64,000 nt of DNA. Source: Agarivorans litoreus. Lineage in GTDB: Bacteria > Pseudomonadota > Gammaproteobacteria > Enterobacterales > Celerinatantimonadaceae. Of the stretch, positions 1 through 9,594 are shown in pieces (the stretch's first letter is position 1; each line of letters begins with the position of its first letter). The translations under genes were made by a program, and so were the position numbers. The DNA is taken from NCBI RefSeq assembly GCF_019649015.1, contig NZ_BLPI01000001.1, positions 434,001-498,000 on the forward strand. Reading direction: 5' to 3'. A model generated the notes under the pieces. The model saw only the letters and a program-made list of their open reading frames with translations. It did not search any database and was not told the DNA's origin.

Positions 1-5
1 ACAAA

Positions 6-39
6 AAGCATAGAGGCTGAACAATAAGTCTCTATGCTT
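6..39 (-). terminator. Rho-independent terminator of the TonB/YfiR/GGDEF-EAL operon
   Basis: Ten-base arms (6-15 and 30-39) pair perfectly around a 14-base loop, and on the minus strand the hairpin is followed by a short T run. The hairpin overlaps the stop codon of the GGDEF/EAL gene, so it probably ends that operon. Confidence 0.65.
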
Positions 40-2089
40 AAGAAGTAGAAGTAGAAGCATTACCTAATAAATAACGCTGATAAAACTCATCTTTGGGAAC
101 GGGCTTGGCAAATATGTAGCCCTGTAAGTAGTCGCACGCTACGTTCAACACATGCTGTCGTTGTTGCTCTGTTTCCACCCCTTCAGCAACCACTTTTAGC
201 CCTAAATGATGAGCCATCGTTACTATGGCTTTGACTAGCGCTACACTATCATCATCGAAGGTTAGGTGCTGAATAAACGAGCGGTCTATTTTTAGTAAAT
301 CGATATCTAGTTGCTGTAGATAGGACAAGGAAGAATAGCCTACACCAAAGTCATCAATTGCAACATCAAAGCCACGTTGCTGCAATCGAGCCAGCTGTTC
401 TTGGATCGTATCATCAGTCTCCATCAACACATTTTCGGTAATCTCAATCATAATGCTGTGAGCTGGAACCTCATGCAAAGCTATGGCGTGTATCCAATCA
501 TCTATCCACTTACCGCCATCATTAAATTGGGAAGGAGAGGTATTTACACTAATTTGAATATCATCAAGCCCTTGCTTATACCATTGAGAAACCGTAGCAA
601 CTGTTTGCTGCATTACCCATTGGCTAATCTCGCGAATCAGCCCGGCCTCTTCCGCCACATGAATAAATTCATCAGGTCCAACAACTCCCCGCTGTGGATG
701 ATTCCAACGTAATAAGGCTTCGGCTTTTTTAACCTTACAGTCATTATCAAGGTACTCTAAAGCAGTAATCGGTTGGTAATAAAGTTCGAACTGTTGCTCT
801 TTTAAAGCGGTGCGTAACTCTTCCAGTAAACGCCGCTTCTGTTGCGCTTCTACTTGCATATCTGACGAAAAGAATTGATAACAATTTCGACCACGACTTT
901 TTGATACATACATCGCCTGATCAGCGTGTTTTACCAACGCTTCTACACTATCACCATCCAGTGGAGAAAAAGCGATACCAATACTGCCACTAACATGAGC
1001 GGCTTCTGTTTTTATGGTGAAACGCTTGGCTAAGCCTTGTAATAAGGTCTCAGCAATATTAGCTACTCTTGCCTGCTCGCTTACCCCTTCAATCACAATA
1101 GTGAATTCGTCTCCTCCCAAACGAGCAACCGTATCTTGCTCGCGCACACAACGTAAGATCCGCTGTCCAGCTTGACTTAATAAAACGTCACCATAATCAT
1201 GACCCAAGGTATCGTTAATCTCTTTAAAGCCGTCTAAATCAATAAAGATCAGTGCAAATTCAATTTTCTCTTTAACTAAAGTTTGTAGTTTTTCATAGAA
1301 AAAATGACGGTTAGGCAAACCTGTGAGACCGTCGGTATAGGCATATTGCAATAGTTGCTGATTAGCTTCCTCTAGCTCTTGGGTTCGCAGCCTTACTTGC
1401 TGCTCTAACATACGCTCACGCAGTTCAATCGTCTCTAACATGCCATTAAAGCACTCGGTAAGGTTGGCTACCTCATCGTCGCTAGATTGCTGAGCGCGCA
1501 AACTATAATCATTGGATGCCGTTACGCGCTCGGCAACATCTGATAAATGCAATAAAGGGCGCAAAAAACCACGTTTTAAAAACAACGAAAAAGACAAACT
1601 TAAGCCAAACGTAATCACCAACAGCACGGCTAAAAACTGACCATAAAATCCAATTCGTTGGTCTATGTAACTGTCATTTGCCAGCACTGTAAGCGCACCA
1701 TAAACTTGCTCATCAAGGATAAGTAAACTGCTTACCTCTATCAGGTCATCGGCTTCTTTTGCTAACTCTTCTTGGTAGCTATCGCTTTCTACCACTGCCA
1801 AATTTTGCTGCTCGGTATCAGTAATAGCTGCTCTAATTACGCTTTCACGTAACAACAATGAAGAAATCATCTCCTGCATGGCTTCTTTGTCATCAAACAA
1901 CAAAGCGGCTGTAATGTTGGGCGACAAGGTATCGGCTATATTTTGCAAGCTTTGAGTCTGCTCTCGCTTGGCACTTACAAATTCGTAGGCACTTAACACC
2001 ACCGTTACCATGGCAGCAGAAAAAATCGCTATACTCATCAAAATGACTAGCAGTTTTTTACTCATGGTATTTATGCTGAGAAAAGACAT
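38..2089 (-). CDS. Membrane GGDEF/EAL protein (bifunctional c-di-GMP enzyme)
   Basis: A 683-residue inner-membrane protein that makes and/or degrades cyclic di-GMP. It has an N-terminal membrane segment, a short periplasmic region of the kind seen in YfiN-type cyclases, a second membrane segment near 150-170, HAMP (about 172-225), GGDEF (about 250-410) and EAL (about 425-670). The cyclase site reads GGDEF and has an RxxD inhibitory site (REQD) five residues before it. The EAL part keeps EALLRW, the Asn of NTSPSQF, DDFGVGYSS, KIDRSF and AEGVET, so both activities look intact. It is the last gene of an operon, two bases after the YfiR-like gene. That pairing resembles the YfiBNR system, in which periplasmic YfiR represses the cyclase YfiN. 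Which activity dominates cannot be read from sequence. Confidence 0.93.
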   Translation of the reverse strand: MSFLSINTMSKKLLVILMSIAIFSAAMVTVVLSAYEFVSAKREQTQSLQNIADTLSPNITAALLFDDKEAMQEMISSLLLRESVIRAAITDTEQQNLAVVESDSYQEELAKEADDLIEVSSLLILDEQVYGALTVLANDSYIDQRIGFYGQFLAVLLVITFGLSLSFSLFLKRGFLRPLLHLSDVAERVTASNDYSLRAQQSSDDEVANLTECFNGMLETIELRERMLEQQVRLRTQELEEANQQLLQYAYTDGLTGLPNRHFFYEKLQTLVKEKIEFALIFIDLDGFKEINDTLGHDYGDVLLSQAGQRILRCVREQDTVARLGGDEFTIVIEGVSEQARVANIAETLLQGLAKRFTIKTEAAHVSGSIGIAFSPLDGDSVEALVKHADQAMYVSKSRGRNCYQFFSSDMQVEAQQKRRLLEELRTALKEQQFELYYQPITALEYLDNDCKVKKAEALLRWNHPQRGVVGPDEFIHVAEEAGLIREISQWVMQQTVATVSQWYKQGLDDIQISVNTSPSQFNDGGKWIDDWIHAIALHEVPAHSIMIEITENVLMETDDTIQEQLARLQQRGFDVAIDDFGVGYSSLSYLQQLDIDLLKIDRSFIQHLTFDDDSVALVKAIVTMAHHLGLKVVAEGVETEQQRQHVLNVACDYLQGYIFAKPVPKDEFYQRYLLGNASTSTS

Positions 2090-2091
2090 CT

Positions 2092-2628
2092 CTACTGCTC
2101 CTCCTTAACAACGCGACTCAATCTCAATACCTTTGAGCTCATGGTTATATCGGCCTTTTTAAGTTCTTCGGGGGCAACTTCGAAACGGATTTTTCCAGCT
2201 AATAAGAAGAAGCGAATATGCCCTCCTTGATGAATAAAATCTGGGGCCTCCCCTACCAGCATGGTGTGAGATAATAAGGTTCTATCTACAGTGAGCCAGT
2301 TTTTTCTATAAGCGGTAGGGACAAACAGTAAGTTACATTGATTTATCGATAACGAATCCAACTCCACCAGGCTTACCCGTATTTCTAACTCATGAATGCG
2401 CTGCTTATGGAGTACCCAACTCGCAGTGTCAACAAACTCAATGTCTGGACTACACAACTTAAAATAACCCAATGGCTTGGCTAAACCCTGCCATTCACTA
2501 TAACGCGCAAAGTTGAACATAAAGCCGGCTTTTAGCGCCGCCTCTTTATCTGCAGCACCAGTCTCACCAGCAGCTACCGCCAAGGCTAGCATTATCAGCG
2601 ACGTCACAAAGCGCTTTATCGCTAGCAT
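2092..2628 (-). CDS. YfiR-family periplasmic protein (DUF4154)
   Basis: A 178-residue protein with a signal peptide (cleavage near residue 25) and the YfiR/DUF4154 pattern: an early KAGFMFNFARYSEW segment, a central LLFVPTAYR strand and a late IRFFLLAGKIRFEV segment. Family members sit in the periplasm and inhibit a partner membrane diguanylate cyclase. The gene lies between a TonB-dependent receptor (3 bases upstream) and a GGDEF/EAL protein (2 bases downstream), so the likely target is that downstream enzyme. The partnership is inferred from context. Confidence 0.88.
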   Translation of the reverse strand: MLAIKRFVTSLIMLALAVAAGETGAADKEAALKAGFMFNFARYSEWQGLAKPLGYFKLCSPDIEFVDTASWVLHKQRIHELEIRVSLVELDSLSINQCNLLFVPTAYRKNWLTVDRTLLSHTMLVGEAPDFIHQGGHIRFFLLAGKIRFEVAPEELKKADITMSSKVLRLSRVVKEEQ

Positions 2629-2631
2629 CGA

Positions 2632-4683
2632 CTAAAACTCCGCCATTAATCGCAGCACGACGCTTTGCTCAATATAGTTTGGAACCGTAAAGGTTTCAGA
2701 AGTGTTGTCATATTCTAAGTGGCTTCCTGCCAGCAAATTTTTGCCCGTCAATGACAGCGAACTATGGGGCATAAGCTGCCAAGCCCAACTTAAATCTAGC
2801 GCATCATAATCATCTACTGAATAAGCATCGCTGTTAATTGAGCGGAACAATGCAAAAAAGGAATGCTTTTTAAAAGGATGCCAGCCAGTCTTGGCAAAAA
2901 ACTGTTTGCTATCAGAGTCATAACCAATGGCTGGTTGAGTATTTTCTTTTAAACGGTAGCGATAAGACATTTGGCTGTATCCTAATTCAGCGCGAAAATT
3001 CACACTGGGCCGCCAAGCAACTAGCGCTTCACCACCTTTCACATTTAAATCAGCGTTTGAAGCAACGTCAAATTCAAGCACAGTATTTTGCAAAGCTTGT
3101 TGCGCCTCAACGATTTTCCCCTGCGCTAACAAAGCAGCAATTTGGTCGAGATTAGCGCTATCTGGGTTTGGCTGCACGGCAAATACATCTTTAGATTGTG
3201 TATGAAATAAGGCCAAATCAAATGACCAATCTTGTTTGCTAAAACGGTAACCCAGCTCGTAAGAAAGAGACTTTTCTGGCTCAACTTGTTGATTGCCATT
3301 CAACACAGTGTGCACGTGGTAGTTATCAATGGCGTCGATGCCGGTTTGAAAATACTCGCCAACACGTGTGCCATTAATGCCTGTGTCATAATCAAACTCT
3401 GCCAACGATGGGATCCGCACGCCTTGCGATATGGCACTCCAAAGTACATGCTCATTATTGGGCTGCCAAGTTATACGTGCAACCGGCTGATGCTCCCAAC
3501 CGGTAAAACTGTTGTGTTCAGACTTGTTACCAAAACTTACATTTAACTGCTCGGGAATAAGCGCAAATTGCAGCTGTAAAAAAGCGCCGTATTGCTCTAA
3601 ACGGTCGATATCTGCGTCACTACGAATAATGTAGTTTTCTTCAAAAGGTAAGTAGCTATTGCGATAGTTTAACCCCCAATCAAGTTGCGTAGCTCCCCAC
3701 AAGCTATTCATTTGATAATCAACATCCACTGATTGAAATCGTTCATCCAAATATAACTGCTTACCATCTTGAATAGCCCAAGAAGCTTGCAACATTTGGT
3801 TAGAAGAACCAGATAAGCGGTGCTCTGCCCTGGCCATAATCCGCCCATCATCACGCTCAAAACGATCGGCATATAAGGTATTTTGGTTAGTCGCTAGTGA
3901 TAGAGCTTTAAGGTTCTGCCCCATATCAGTATGGGTATAACTAAACTGAGTTAGAATGGATAAATCATCATTGGGTGCGAAATCAAAACGAGCGCCTATG
4001 CTTTGTTGTTTGGCGTCATCATTTGCAGGTAGCGACTTGCCCGTTTTGGCCGCGTCAGAATCACGCACACTGCCAAAGATGCGATAGCTACCGTTGGAGC
4101 CGATATTCCCACCATGGCGTAAACCAATATCGTAATTCAATTGGTCACCACTGCTTACTTTCAGCAAGGTTTCGCGCGTATCTAAACTATTTTTGGTGAT
4201 AATATTGATCACCCCATTGGTAGCATTGCTGCCCCACAACAAACCACCTTGACCTCGTATAACTTCAATCCGCTCAATGTCATAGAGAGGTACATCTAAG
4301 GTTTCCCAATATACACCAGCAAAAGATGGGTTATAAACACTTTGCCCATCCACCATTACTAATAGTTTACTAGTATAACGACCGGCTACACCTCGTGCGG
4401 TAATCGCCCACTGATTATTGTCAAGCTGCCTTACTTCTAAGCCAGGCACTAGCTTTAAAGCTTCGGCCACAGAGATTGCACCCGAAGCGTGAATATCTTC
4501 TTTACCCAACACATATAATGACGCCGCAGTGCTAAACGCTGATTGAGCACGTTTCATCGCAGATGTCGCTTGCACATCTGTAGCCATCAAAGATTCTAAA
4601 TCTAAATTGGGCATGGGCTCAGCCGATGCAACGCTAAAACTAGTCATGCATAGCAACCACGATACACCAGCTGAATACTTCAA
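2632..4683 (-). CDS. TonB-dependent outer-membrane receptor
   Basis: A 683-residue outer-membrane receptor with signal peptide, plug domain (about 55-165, with LKLVPGLEVRQ, RGVAGRYTSKLLVMVDGQ and IERIEVIRGQGGLLWGSNATNGVINIITK) and a beta-barrel ending in an aromatic-rich strand with terminal Phe. The start codon appears to be TTG, supported by AAGGAG about 8 bases upstream. It heads an operon with a YfiR-like protein and a GGDEF/EAL enzyme. The substrate is not evident. The arrangement suggests that a ligand at the outer membrane is linked to c-di-GMP signalling. Confidence 0.9.
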   Translation of the reverse strand: MKYSAGVSWLLCMTSFSVASAEPMPNLDLESLMATDVQATSAMKRAQSAFSTAASLYVLGKEDIHASGAISVAEALKLVPGLEVRQLDNNQWAITARGVAGRYTSKLLVMVDGQSVYNPSFAGVYWETLDVPLYDIERIEVIRGQGGLLWGSNATNGVINIITKNSLDTRETLLKVSSGDQLNYDIGLRHGGNIGSNGSYRIFGSVRDSDAAKTGKSLPANDDAKQQSIGARFDFAPNDDLSILTQFSYTHTDMGQNLKALSLATNQNTLYADRFERDDGRIMARAEHRLSGSSNQMLQASWAIQDGKQLYLDERFQSVDVDYQMNSLWGATQLDWGLNYRNSYLPFEENYIIRSDADIDRLEQYGAFLQLQFALIPEQLNVSFGNKSEHNSFTGWEHQPVARITWQPNNEHVLWSAISQGVRIPSLAEFDYDTGINGTRVGEYFQTGIDAIDNYHVHTVLNGNQQVEPEKSLSYELGYRFSKQDWSFDLALFHTQSKDVFAVQPNPDSANLDQIAALLAQGKIVEAQQALQNTVLEFDVASNADLNVKGGEALVAWRPSVNFRAELGYSQMSYRYRLKENTQPAIGYDSDSKQFFAKTGWHPFKKHSFFALFRSINSDAYSVDDYDALDLSWAWQLMPHSSLSLTGKNLLAGSHLEYDNTSETFTVPNYIEQSVVLRLMAEF

Positions 4684-4887
4684 CTACTCCACTCCTTGGG
4701 TTATAAATCTATCTTTGTTAACTAAAACAAAAAGCTCTACTCGGAACGGGGTCCGTAGACAGGATAAAAAACTGAGCTGTTCGTTAGAAAAAATTGATAA
4801 TATCAATCTCATAGAAAGCGGGCGAGGTAAACTACAAACTGATCTTAGGTATTGGTCTTAGGATTAACTAAACCTCTGATTTATAGC

Positions 4888-5817
4888 TTAAATACTGAAT
4901 TGTTCTAGAAATTTAACAGCCTGATTTCGGCCAGTTTTTTTAGCGTGATATAAAGCATCATCGGCGCGCTGCAGCACACTATCACAATTGCTATCTGAAA
5001 CCTCGATACTACTTACCCCTAAACTTACAGTAATGTCGACTTGATGGTGCATTGTAGTAAACGTGTTTTGCTCTACTGCTATTCTAATCCGTTCTGCGCT
5101 GCGCATAGCCTCTGCAGTATTGGTATTAGGCAACAAAATAGCAAACTCTTCTCCTCCCATTCTCGCACAAATATCGATTTCTCGTAGCTGAGTACAAATC
5201 TGCTGATAAACTTGTTTGAGCACTCTGTCGCCACAAGGATGACCATATTGATCGTTGATTCTCTTGAAGTTATCAATGTCTAACATGATTAAGCTGCAAT
5301 CAAGAAAGTGACGGTGAAAGGTTTGATAATGATTCGCCAAACTTTCAAAGAAACGACGGCGATTGAACGCACCAGTTAATTCATCGGTTTCACTAAGCCT
5401 ACGCAGTTGTTGCTCCAGCTTATGGCGTTCGTTGATATTGCGAGCCGCCCATACCACCGCGCGCTGGCCATCTATAAACGAATTTAGAGGTAAAATGCGG
5501 GCTTCGAACCACTGCTCTCTTTCCAGTTTAGCGCTTTCACAGTTGGGTAAACGAATATCGTCGGGTGAAATAGCGTACTCCGAAACACGTAACTGCTGTT
5601 CAAAAATGCTATTACGGATTTGTTGTAAGAACCATTTAGCTTTTTCTTCGTTAAATACATCAGATACGAAGCGACCAGTTAATAAACGGCTGCTTGAGAA
5701 CTCATGGGTTTCTTGATCACCCAAATGAGCAATACAGTAACCATCTTCGGTAAATACCAACGTAGAATCGGGAAAAGCTGCGACAATCTCCAACAGCTGT
5801 GGAGTCGATAAATGCAT
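4888..5817 (-). CDS. PAS-GGDEF diguanylate cyclase
   Basis: A 309-residue soluble protein with an N-terminal PAS-like sensor (about 10-130, ending in the typical AARNINERHKLEQQL linker) and a C-terminal GGDEF domain (about 140-305). The active site is GGEEF, with an RxxD inhibitory site (REID) five residues earlier, so it should make c-di-GMP and be feedback-inhibited. No membrane segments are seen. It appears to be a single-gene unit, separate from the receptor operon. The PAS ligand is unknown. Confidence 0.9.
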   Translation of the reverse strand: MHLSTPQLLEIVAAFPDSTLVFTEDGYCIAHLGDQETHEFSSSRLLTGRFVSDVFNEEKAKWFLQQIRNSIFEQQLRVSEYAISPDDIRLPNCESAKLEREQWFEARILPLNSFIDGQRAVVWAARNINERHKLEQQLRRLSETDELTGAFNRRRFFESLANHYQTFHRHFLDCSLIMLDIDNFKRINDQYGHPCGDRVLKQVYQQICTQLREIDICARMGGEEFAILLPNTNTAEAMRSAERIRIAVEQNTFTTMHHQVDITVSLGVSSIEVSDSNCDSVLQRADDALYHAKKTGRNQAVKFLEQFSI

Positions 5818-6303
5818 ATAATAAGCCTTAACTAACTGAAAAACAGAAACGACAAGGTTTAGTTACACAAACTACAAATCACTATTATTAAAATTATAAA
5901 GCTAAACGAAATTTGAGTTATAGCTGAAGCTTTAGACTACTCTGACCACTTGATGATGAAATTGATTCACATCAATTTGCGAAATAAATAGCAAGTAAAT
6001 CTAACTCTCGAAGATTCAAATAGATAATAGCCTAAATTGTTCAATACATTTGAATTCTTATGCTATTAGTTCTACTACAGAAACCGTAAAGCACTGCCAT
6101 ATTCCTCTTTTAACGTAACTGTTTAGAAAACGGCCAAACTAACTGGCTCCCCAAAAATATTCTAGCTCCCTTTGTCGCTTCACGCTCCCCACATAAGTGT
6201 TAGTCTAATCACATCCACGTCACAACATAATTGTATTACCATAATAATAAAAATACATTACGTAATAAACAAACTAAAATCGACTAAATGCTAAGGATGG
6301 CAC
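5818..6303 (+). other. Intergenic region before the chemoreceptor gene
   Basis: An AT-rich 486-base gap between divergent genes. I see no gene, RNA or repeat in it. An AAGGA ribosome-binding site lies just before the ATG of the chemoreceptor, and a TTACGTAA palindrome lies about 45 bases upstream of it. Confidence 0.5.
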
Positions 6304-8328
6304 ATGCAAATTTCAGTAGTGATAAGAACACTAAGCGGTTTTGCAATTCTATTTGTTTTACTCATTGCGGTAGCGCTGATTGGCCAAATAAACATACGCA
6401 GCCTAGAAGCACAACTTAATGAAACTGTTGACCGTCTCACCCCGACTGCAGAGCTAACTAATCGCCTATCGAGCCTGCTACTAAACACAGCATGGGTGAT
6501 TGGCTTACACAGTAATACTGAGTCCCAAGAACAACTAAGCCAATTAGAAAACCAAGCGTCTAGCTATATGAGCAGTTACCAAGATAACTACCAACAGCTA
6601 TTGTTAATTACTGAAAAATATCCCGTTTTACATAATTTACTTGGCCCAATAGAGGTGAATGCAGAAGCAACATTTAGCGCAACCAACAGGCAGTTTGTAA
6701 GCCATCAACAATGGCTAGTAGCTAATAAGTCGGTTGAAAATCTGCGCAGAGATTTTAAGCAACAATGGAGTGGATACAGTGACGATTTAGAACAGATAGC
6801 AGAATCGGTAGACGGCGATGCGCACTGGATTGCAGTTGATTTACAAGCTGATGGTGTAGTGTTAGAGCGCCAGCTTGATGAAGCGTTTTATGCAAAAACG
6901 CCTGAGCAAACCAGCCAACAAATGCAGCAATTAAAGAAACTCTATGCCAGTATGATTGAAAAACGTGATGAGTTAGAGTTCTATATTGAAGATGATATCG
7001 AAAACGTAGTTAATTATTTTGTATTACTTAATCAATCGTTAAACCCTCAAGGATTGTTCAGCGAAATAGATCGTCTCGTACGTTTAACCCAGCAGCAACA
7101 AGATAACTTCAAGCAAATTAATACCCAAACTGCGGAAGCTTTAAATCAGCTCTCTCTCGCCAGTAGCGCGGTATCGTTAATCATTGACGAAGCAAAAAAT
7201 CAAGCCAGTGAAAAATCGCAAATCGCCATTAGCACTATGATTGCCGTAGTGCTTGCCTCATTAAGCATATCGGTACTCGTTGCATGGAGTGTCACATCAA
7301 GTATTAAAGGGCCATTAAAGCGTACGTTACAACAAATGAAACAGTTAGTTGAAGGCGACTTTAGTCAGCAATTAACCATCGAGCGCCAAGATGAGTTTGG
7401 CCAAATAGCGCACCAATTAAACTCACTTACAGAGCAATTTAACCAAGTTATTGGTTCAATGGTAGACAGTGCAAAACAGCTAGAGAGCAGCGCCGAATCT
7501 GGCTTAAATGCAAGCCAACACTCTCGCTCCATTATCTCCGAACAACGCGCACAAACCGACATAGTAGCCAGTGCGGTAAAAGCCATGGAACAAGGGGTAC
7601 AAGATGTATCTCAACAAGCCAATACCTCACGCGATGATATTGGAGATGTGTCGGCACTAACAAAGCAAGGCCGACAGGCCGCCCACACCACCCGTAAAAC
7701 AACCACACAGCTAAAAACAACCATTCTTAATGCAGCAGAGAAAGTTGATACGCTTAAGCAAAGCTCTGATGATATAGGCTCAATACTCGATGTGATTCAA
7801 GGTATTGCAGAGCAAACTAACCTACTTGCGCTAAATGCCGCCATTGAAGCCGCAAGAGCCGGTGAACAAGGCCGAGGTTTTGCAGTTGTCGCTGATGAAG
7901 TGCGTAACCTTGCAAGCCGTACTCAAAATTCGACCACAGAGATCTTTAACGTTATCGAAGGTCTACAAAAAGGTGCAAACGAAGCCGTAGACTTAATGAA
8001 ACAAGGCGAAACCATGGTGCTAGAGTGCTTAAGCCAAGCAGAACAAAGTGACCAACAGCTGGAAAATATAGCCGTTATGCTGGAGCAAATTCGCGCCTAC
8101 AGCCAGCAAATTGCAACAACAGCTGAAGAGAAGATGGCTGTGGCTTCACAAGTGGCCAACAACGTACAAAAAATTGTAGAGTTAGGCCACTCGGCCCACA
8201 AAGATGCAGAGCACAATGAACAAGCCAGCGAATCATTAAAAGCCAAATCTGAGCAACAACTCGGGCAACTGGCTATTTTCAAGCTCAAAGAATACTTGCC
8301 TGCAAACAATCAAATTGCGGCCCAGTAG
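6304..8328 (+). CDS. Methyl-accepting chemotaxis protein
   Basis: A 674-residue chemoreceptor: N-terminal membrane segment (about 8-28), a long helical periplasmic region, a second membrane segment (about 305-327), HAMP (about 328-382) and a signalling domain with the conserved hairpin tip ([34 protein letters not shown]). It should form trimers of dimers with CheA and CheW. The ligand is not identifiable. A polysaccharide-lyase-like lipoprotein starts 9 bases after its stop, so the pair is probably co-transcribed, suggesting a link between tactic response and polysaccharide use. Confidence 0.93.
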   Translation: MQISVVIRTLSGFAILFVLLIAVALIGQINIRSLEAQLNETVDRLTPTAELTNRLSSLLLNTAWVIGLHSNTESQEQLSQLENQASSYMSSYQDNYQQLLLITEKYPVLHNLLGPIEVNAEATFSATNRQFVSHQQWLVANKSVENLRRDFKQQWSGYSDDLEQIAESVDGDAHWIAVDLQADGVVLERQLDEAFYAKTPEQTSQQMQQLKKLYASMIEKRDELEFYIEDDIENVVNYFVLLNQSLNPQGLFSEIDRLVRLTQQQQDNFKQINTQTAEALNQLSLASSAVSLIIDEAKNQASEKSQIAISTMIAVVLASLSISVLVAWSVTSSIKGPLKRTLQQMKQLVEGDFSQQLTIERQDEFGQIAHQLNSLTEQFNQVIGSMVDSAKQLESSAESGLNASQHSRSIISEQRAQTDIVASAVKAMEQGVQDVSQQANTSRDDIGDVSALTKQGRQAAHTTRKTTTQLKTTILNAAEKVDTLKQSSDDIGSILDVIQGIAEQTNLLALNAAIEAARAGEQGRGFAVVADEVRNLASRTQNSTTEIFNVIEGLQKGANEAVDLMKQGETMVLECLSQAEQSDQQLENIAVMLEQIRAYSQQIATTAEEKMAVASQVANNVQKIVELGHSAHKDAEHNEQASESLKAKSEQQLGQLAIFKLKEYLPANNQIAAQ

Positions 8329-8337
8329 CTTATTGTG

Positions 8338-9243
8338 ATGAAACCAATAATAAATACGCTAACAAAAACCGGGCTATCTGCGGCGATGCTGGTTGTCTTA
8401 ACTGCCTGTAGCTCCAGCAAACTTAACGATGATTTGCAGAGCCAAGCGCTACATCTAGAAAACAAACAAATTTTAGCAAGCGCTAACTTGGATGCAGATG
8501 GCCCAGACTACGGACAATCCGCTTACCAGCTAATTCGTCAGCAGTTTGGCAACAACGCCATAGAATCACCGGATCGCTTTAAAAACGACCACCAAGGTGA
8601 GCTCCATATACAAGAATACACAGACAAGCTATACGGCCCCTATTTTCGCTTTATTTTGCACCGAGATTTAGATGGCAATAAAGGAAAGTATATCGATAGA
8701 CAACGCAATGAAATTAAAGTCTATGGCGGCTCGGCAGACGCATTAAAAGGCTACCAAAACAGTCATTTCTCATACAGTTGGAAGTTTCGCGTCAGCAATG
8801 ACATGCAGGTTACCAACAAGTTCACCCATTTGTTTCAACTAAAAGCCGTAGGCGGTGAAGATTCAATGCCAATTATTACGCTAACTGGAAATACCCGTTA
8901 TGGTAAAGCAGGCATAGAAGTAAGGCATAGTCCATTGCGCCAAACCCATATTCTAGCAAGAGCCGATTGGGACTTGATTCAAGGAGAGTGGCTAGAGGCC
9001 AAGGTTCAAGCCAAATACAGCGAACAAGGTTGGTTCAGCTTAACACTCGTTCGCTTACGCGATGGAGCAGAAATATTTAACTTTCGCGAAGACAAGCTAG
9101 ATATGTGGCGAGGTGTGAGCGAACAACATTTTGTTCGCCCTAAATGGGGGATTTATCGCTCGCTTGTTGAAGCAAACAAACTTAAACCAAGTGTACATGT
9201 AGACTTTGCTAACTTTAGCATCAAGCAAATTGCTACAAACTAG
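8338..9243 (+). CDS. Polysaccharide-lyase-like lipoprotein
   Basis: A roughly 301-residue lipoprotein with signal peptide and lipobox LTAC. I chose the ATG directly after an in-frame GTG. The mature part resembles the heparin-lyase-I-like jelly-roll family of polysaccharide lyases: HLFQLK in mid-protein, then RADWDLIQGEWLEA, and PKWGIYRS near the C-terminus, all typical positions in that family. It probably acts on an acidic polysaccharide at the cell surface. The substrate is unknown and the family call is from memory of motifs, so moderate. It lies directly downstream of a chemoreceptor gene. Confidence 0.6.
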   Translation: MKPIINTLTKTGLSAAMLVVLTACSSSKLNDDLQSQALHLENKQILASANLDADGPDYGQSAYQLIRQQFGNNAIESPDRFKNDHQGELHIQEYTDKLYGPYFRFILHRDLDGNKGKYIDRQRNEIKVYGGSADALKGYQNSHFSYSWKFRVSNDMQVTNKFTHLFQLKAVGGEDSMPIITLTGNTRYGKAGIEVRHSPLRQTHILARADWDLIQGEWLEAKVQAKYSEQGWFSLTLVRLRDGAEIFNFREDKLDMWRGVSEQHFVRPKWGIYRSLVEANKLKPSVHVDFANFSIKQIATN

Positions 9244-9594
9244 CGGGCTTAACCACAGTCACTCAGCTTGTTATTTACCAAGGCATAAGTACAGAAGCTA
9301 GTTAATGCAACTTGCTCAACTTGCATAAAATGCCCCTGCTCAACTAGGCGAATAACTTTGGAGTATTGGGCTGGTAAGTATTGCTCGGCAAAATCAGCAT
9401 TTTTGGGATCAACCAAATGGTCTTTGCCACCTTGTACCAACCCCACGGGGATTTTAAGCGCAGCTAAACGCTCGGCCGAATCAGCTAAGCCATCCTGCAG
9501 GGCAAACATATCCAAATTAACTTGGTTTAGTTGTTTCCCCATATCAGACAAAGACAATAAAAAGTGCCCTACACCACTTCTAGCAAACTTATTA

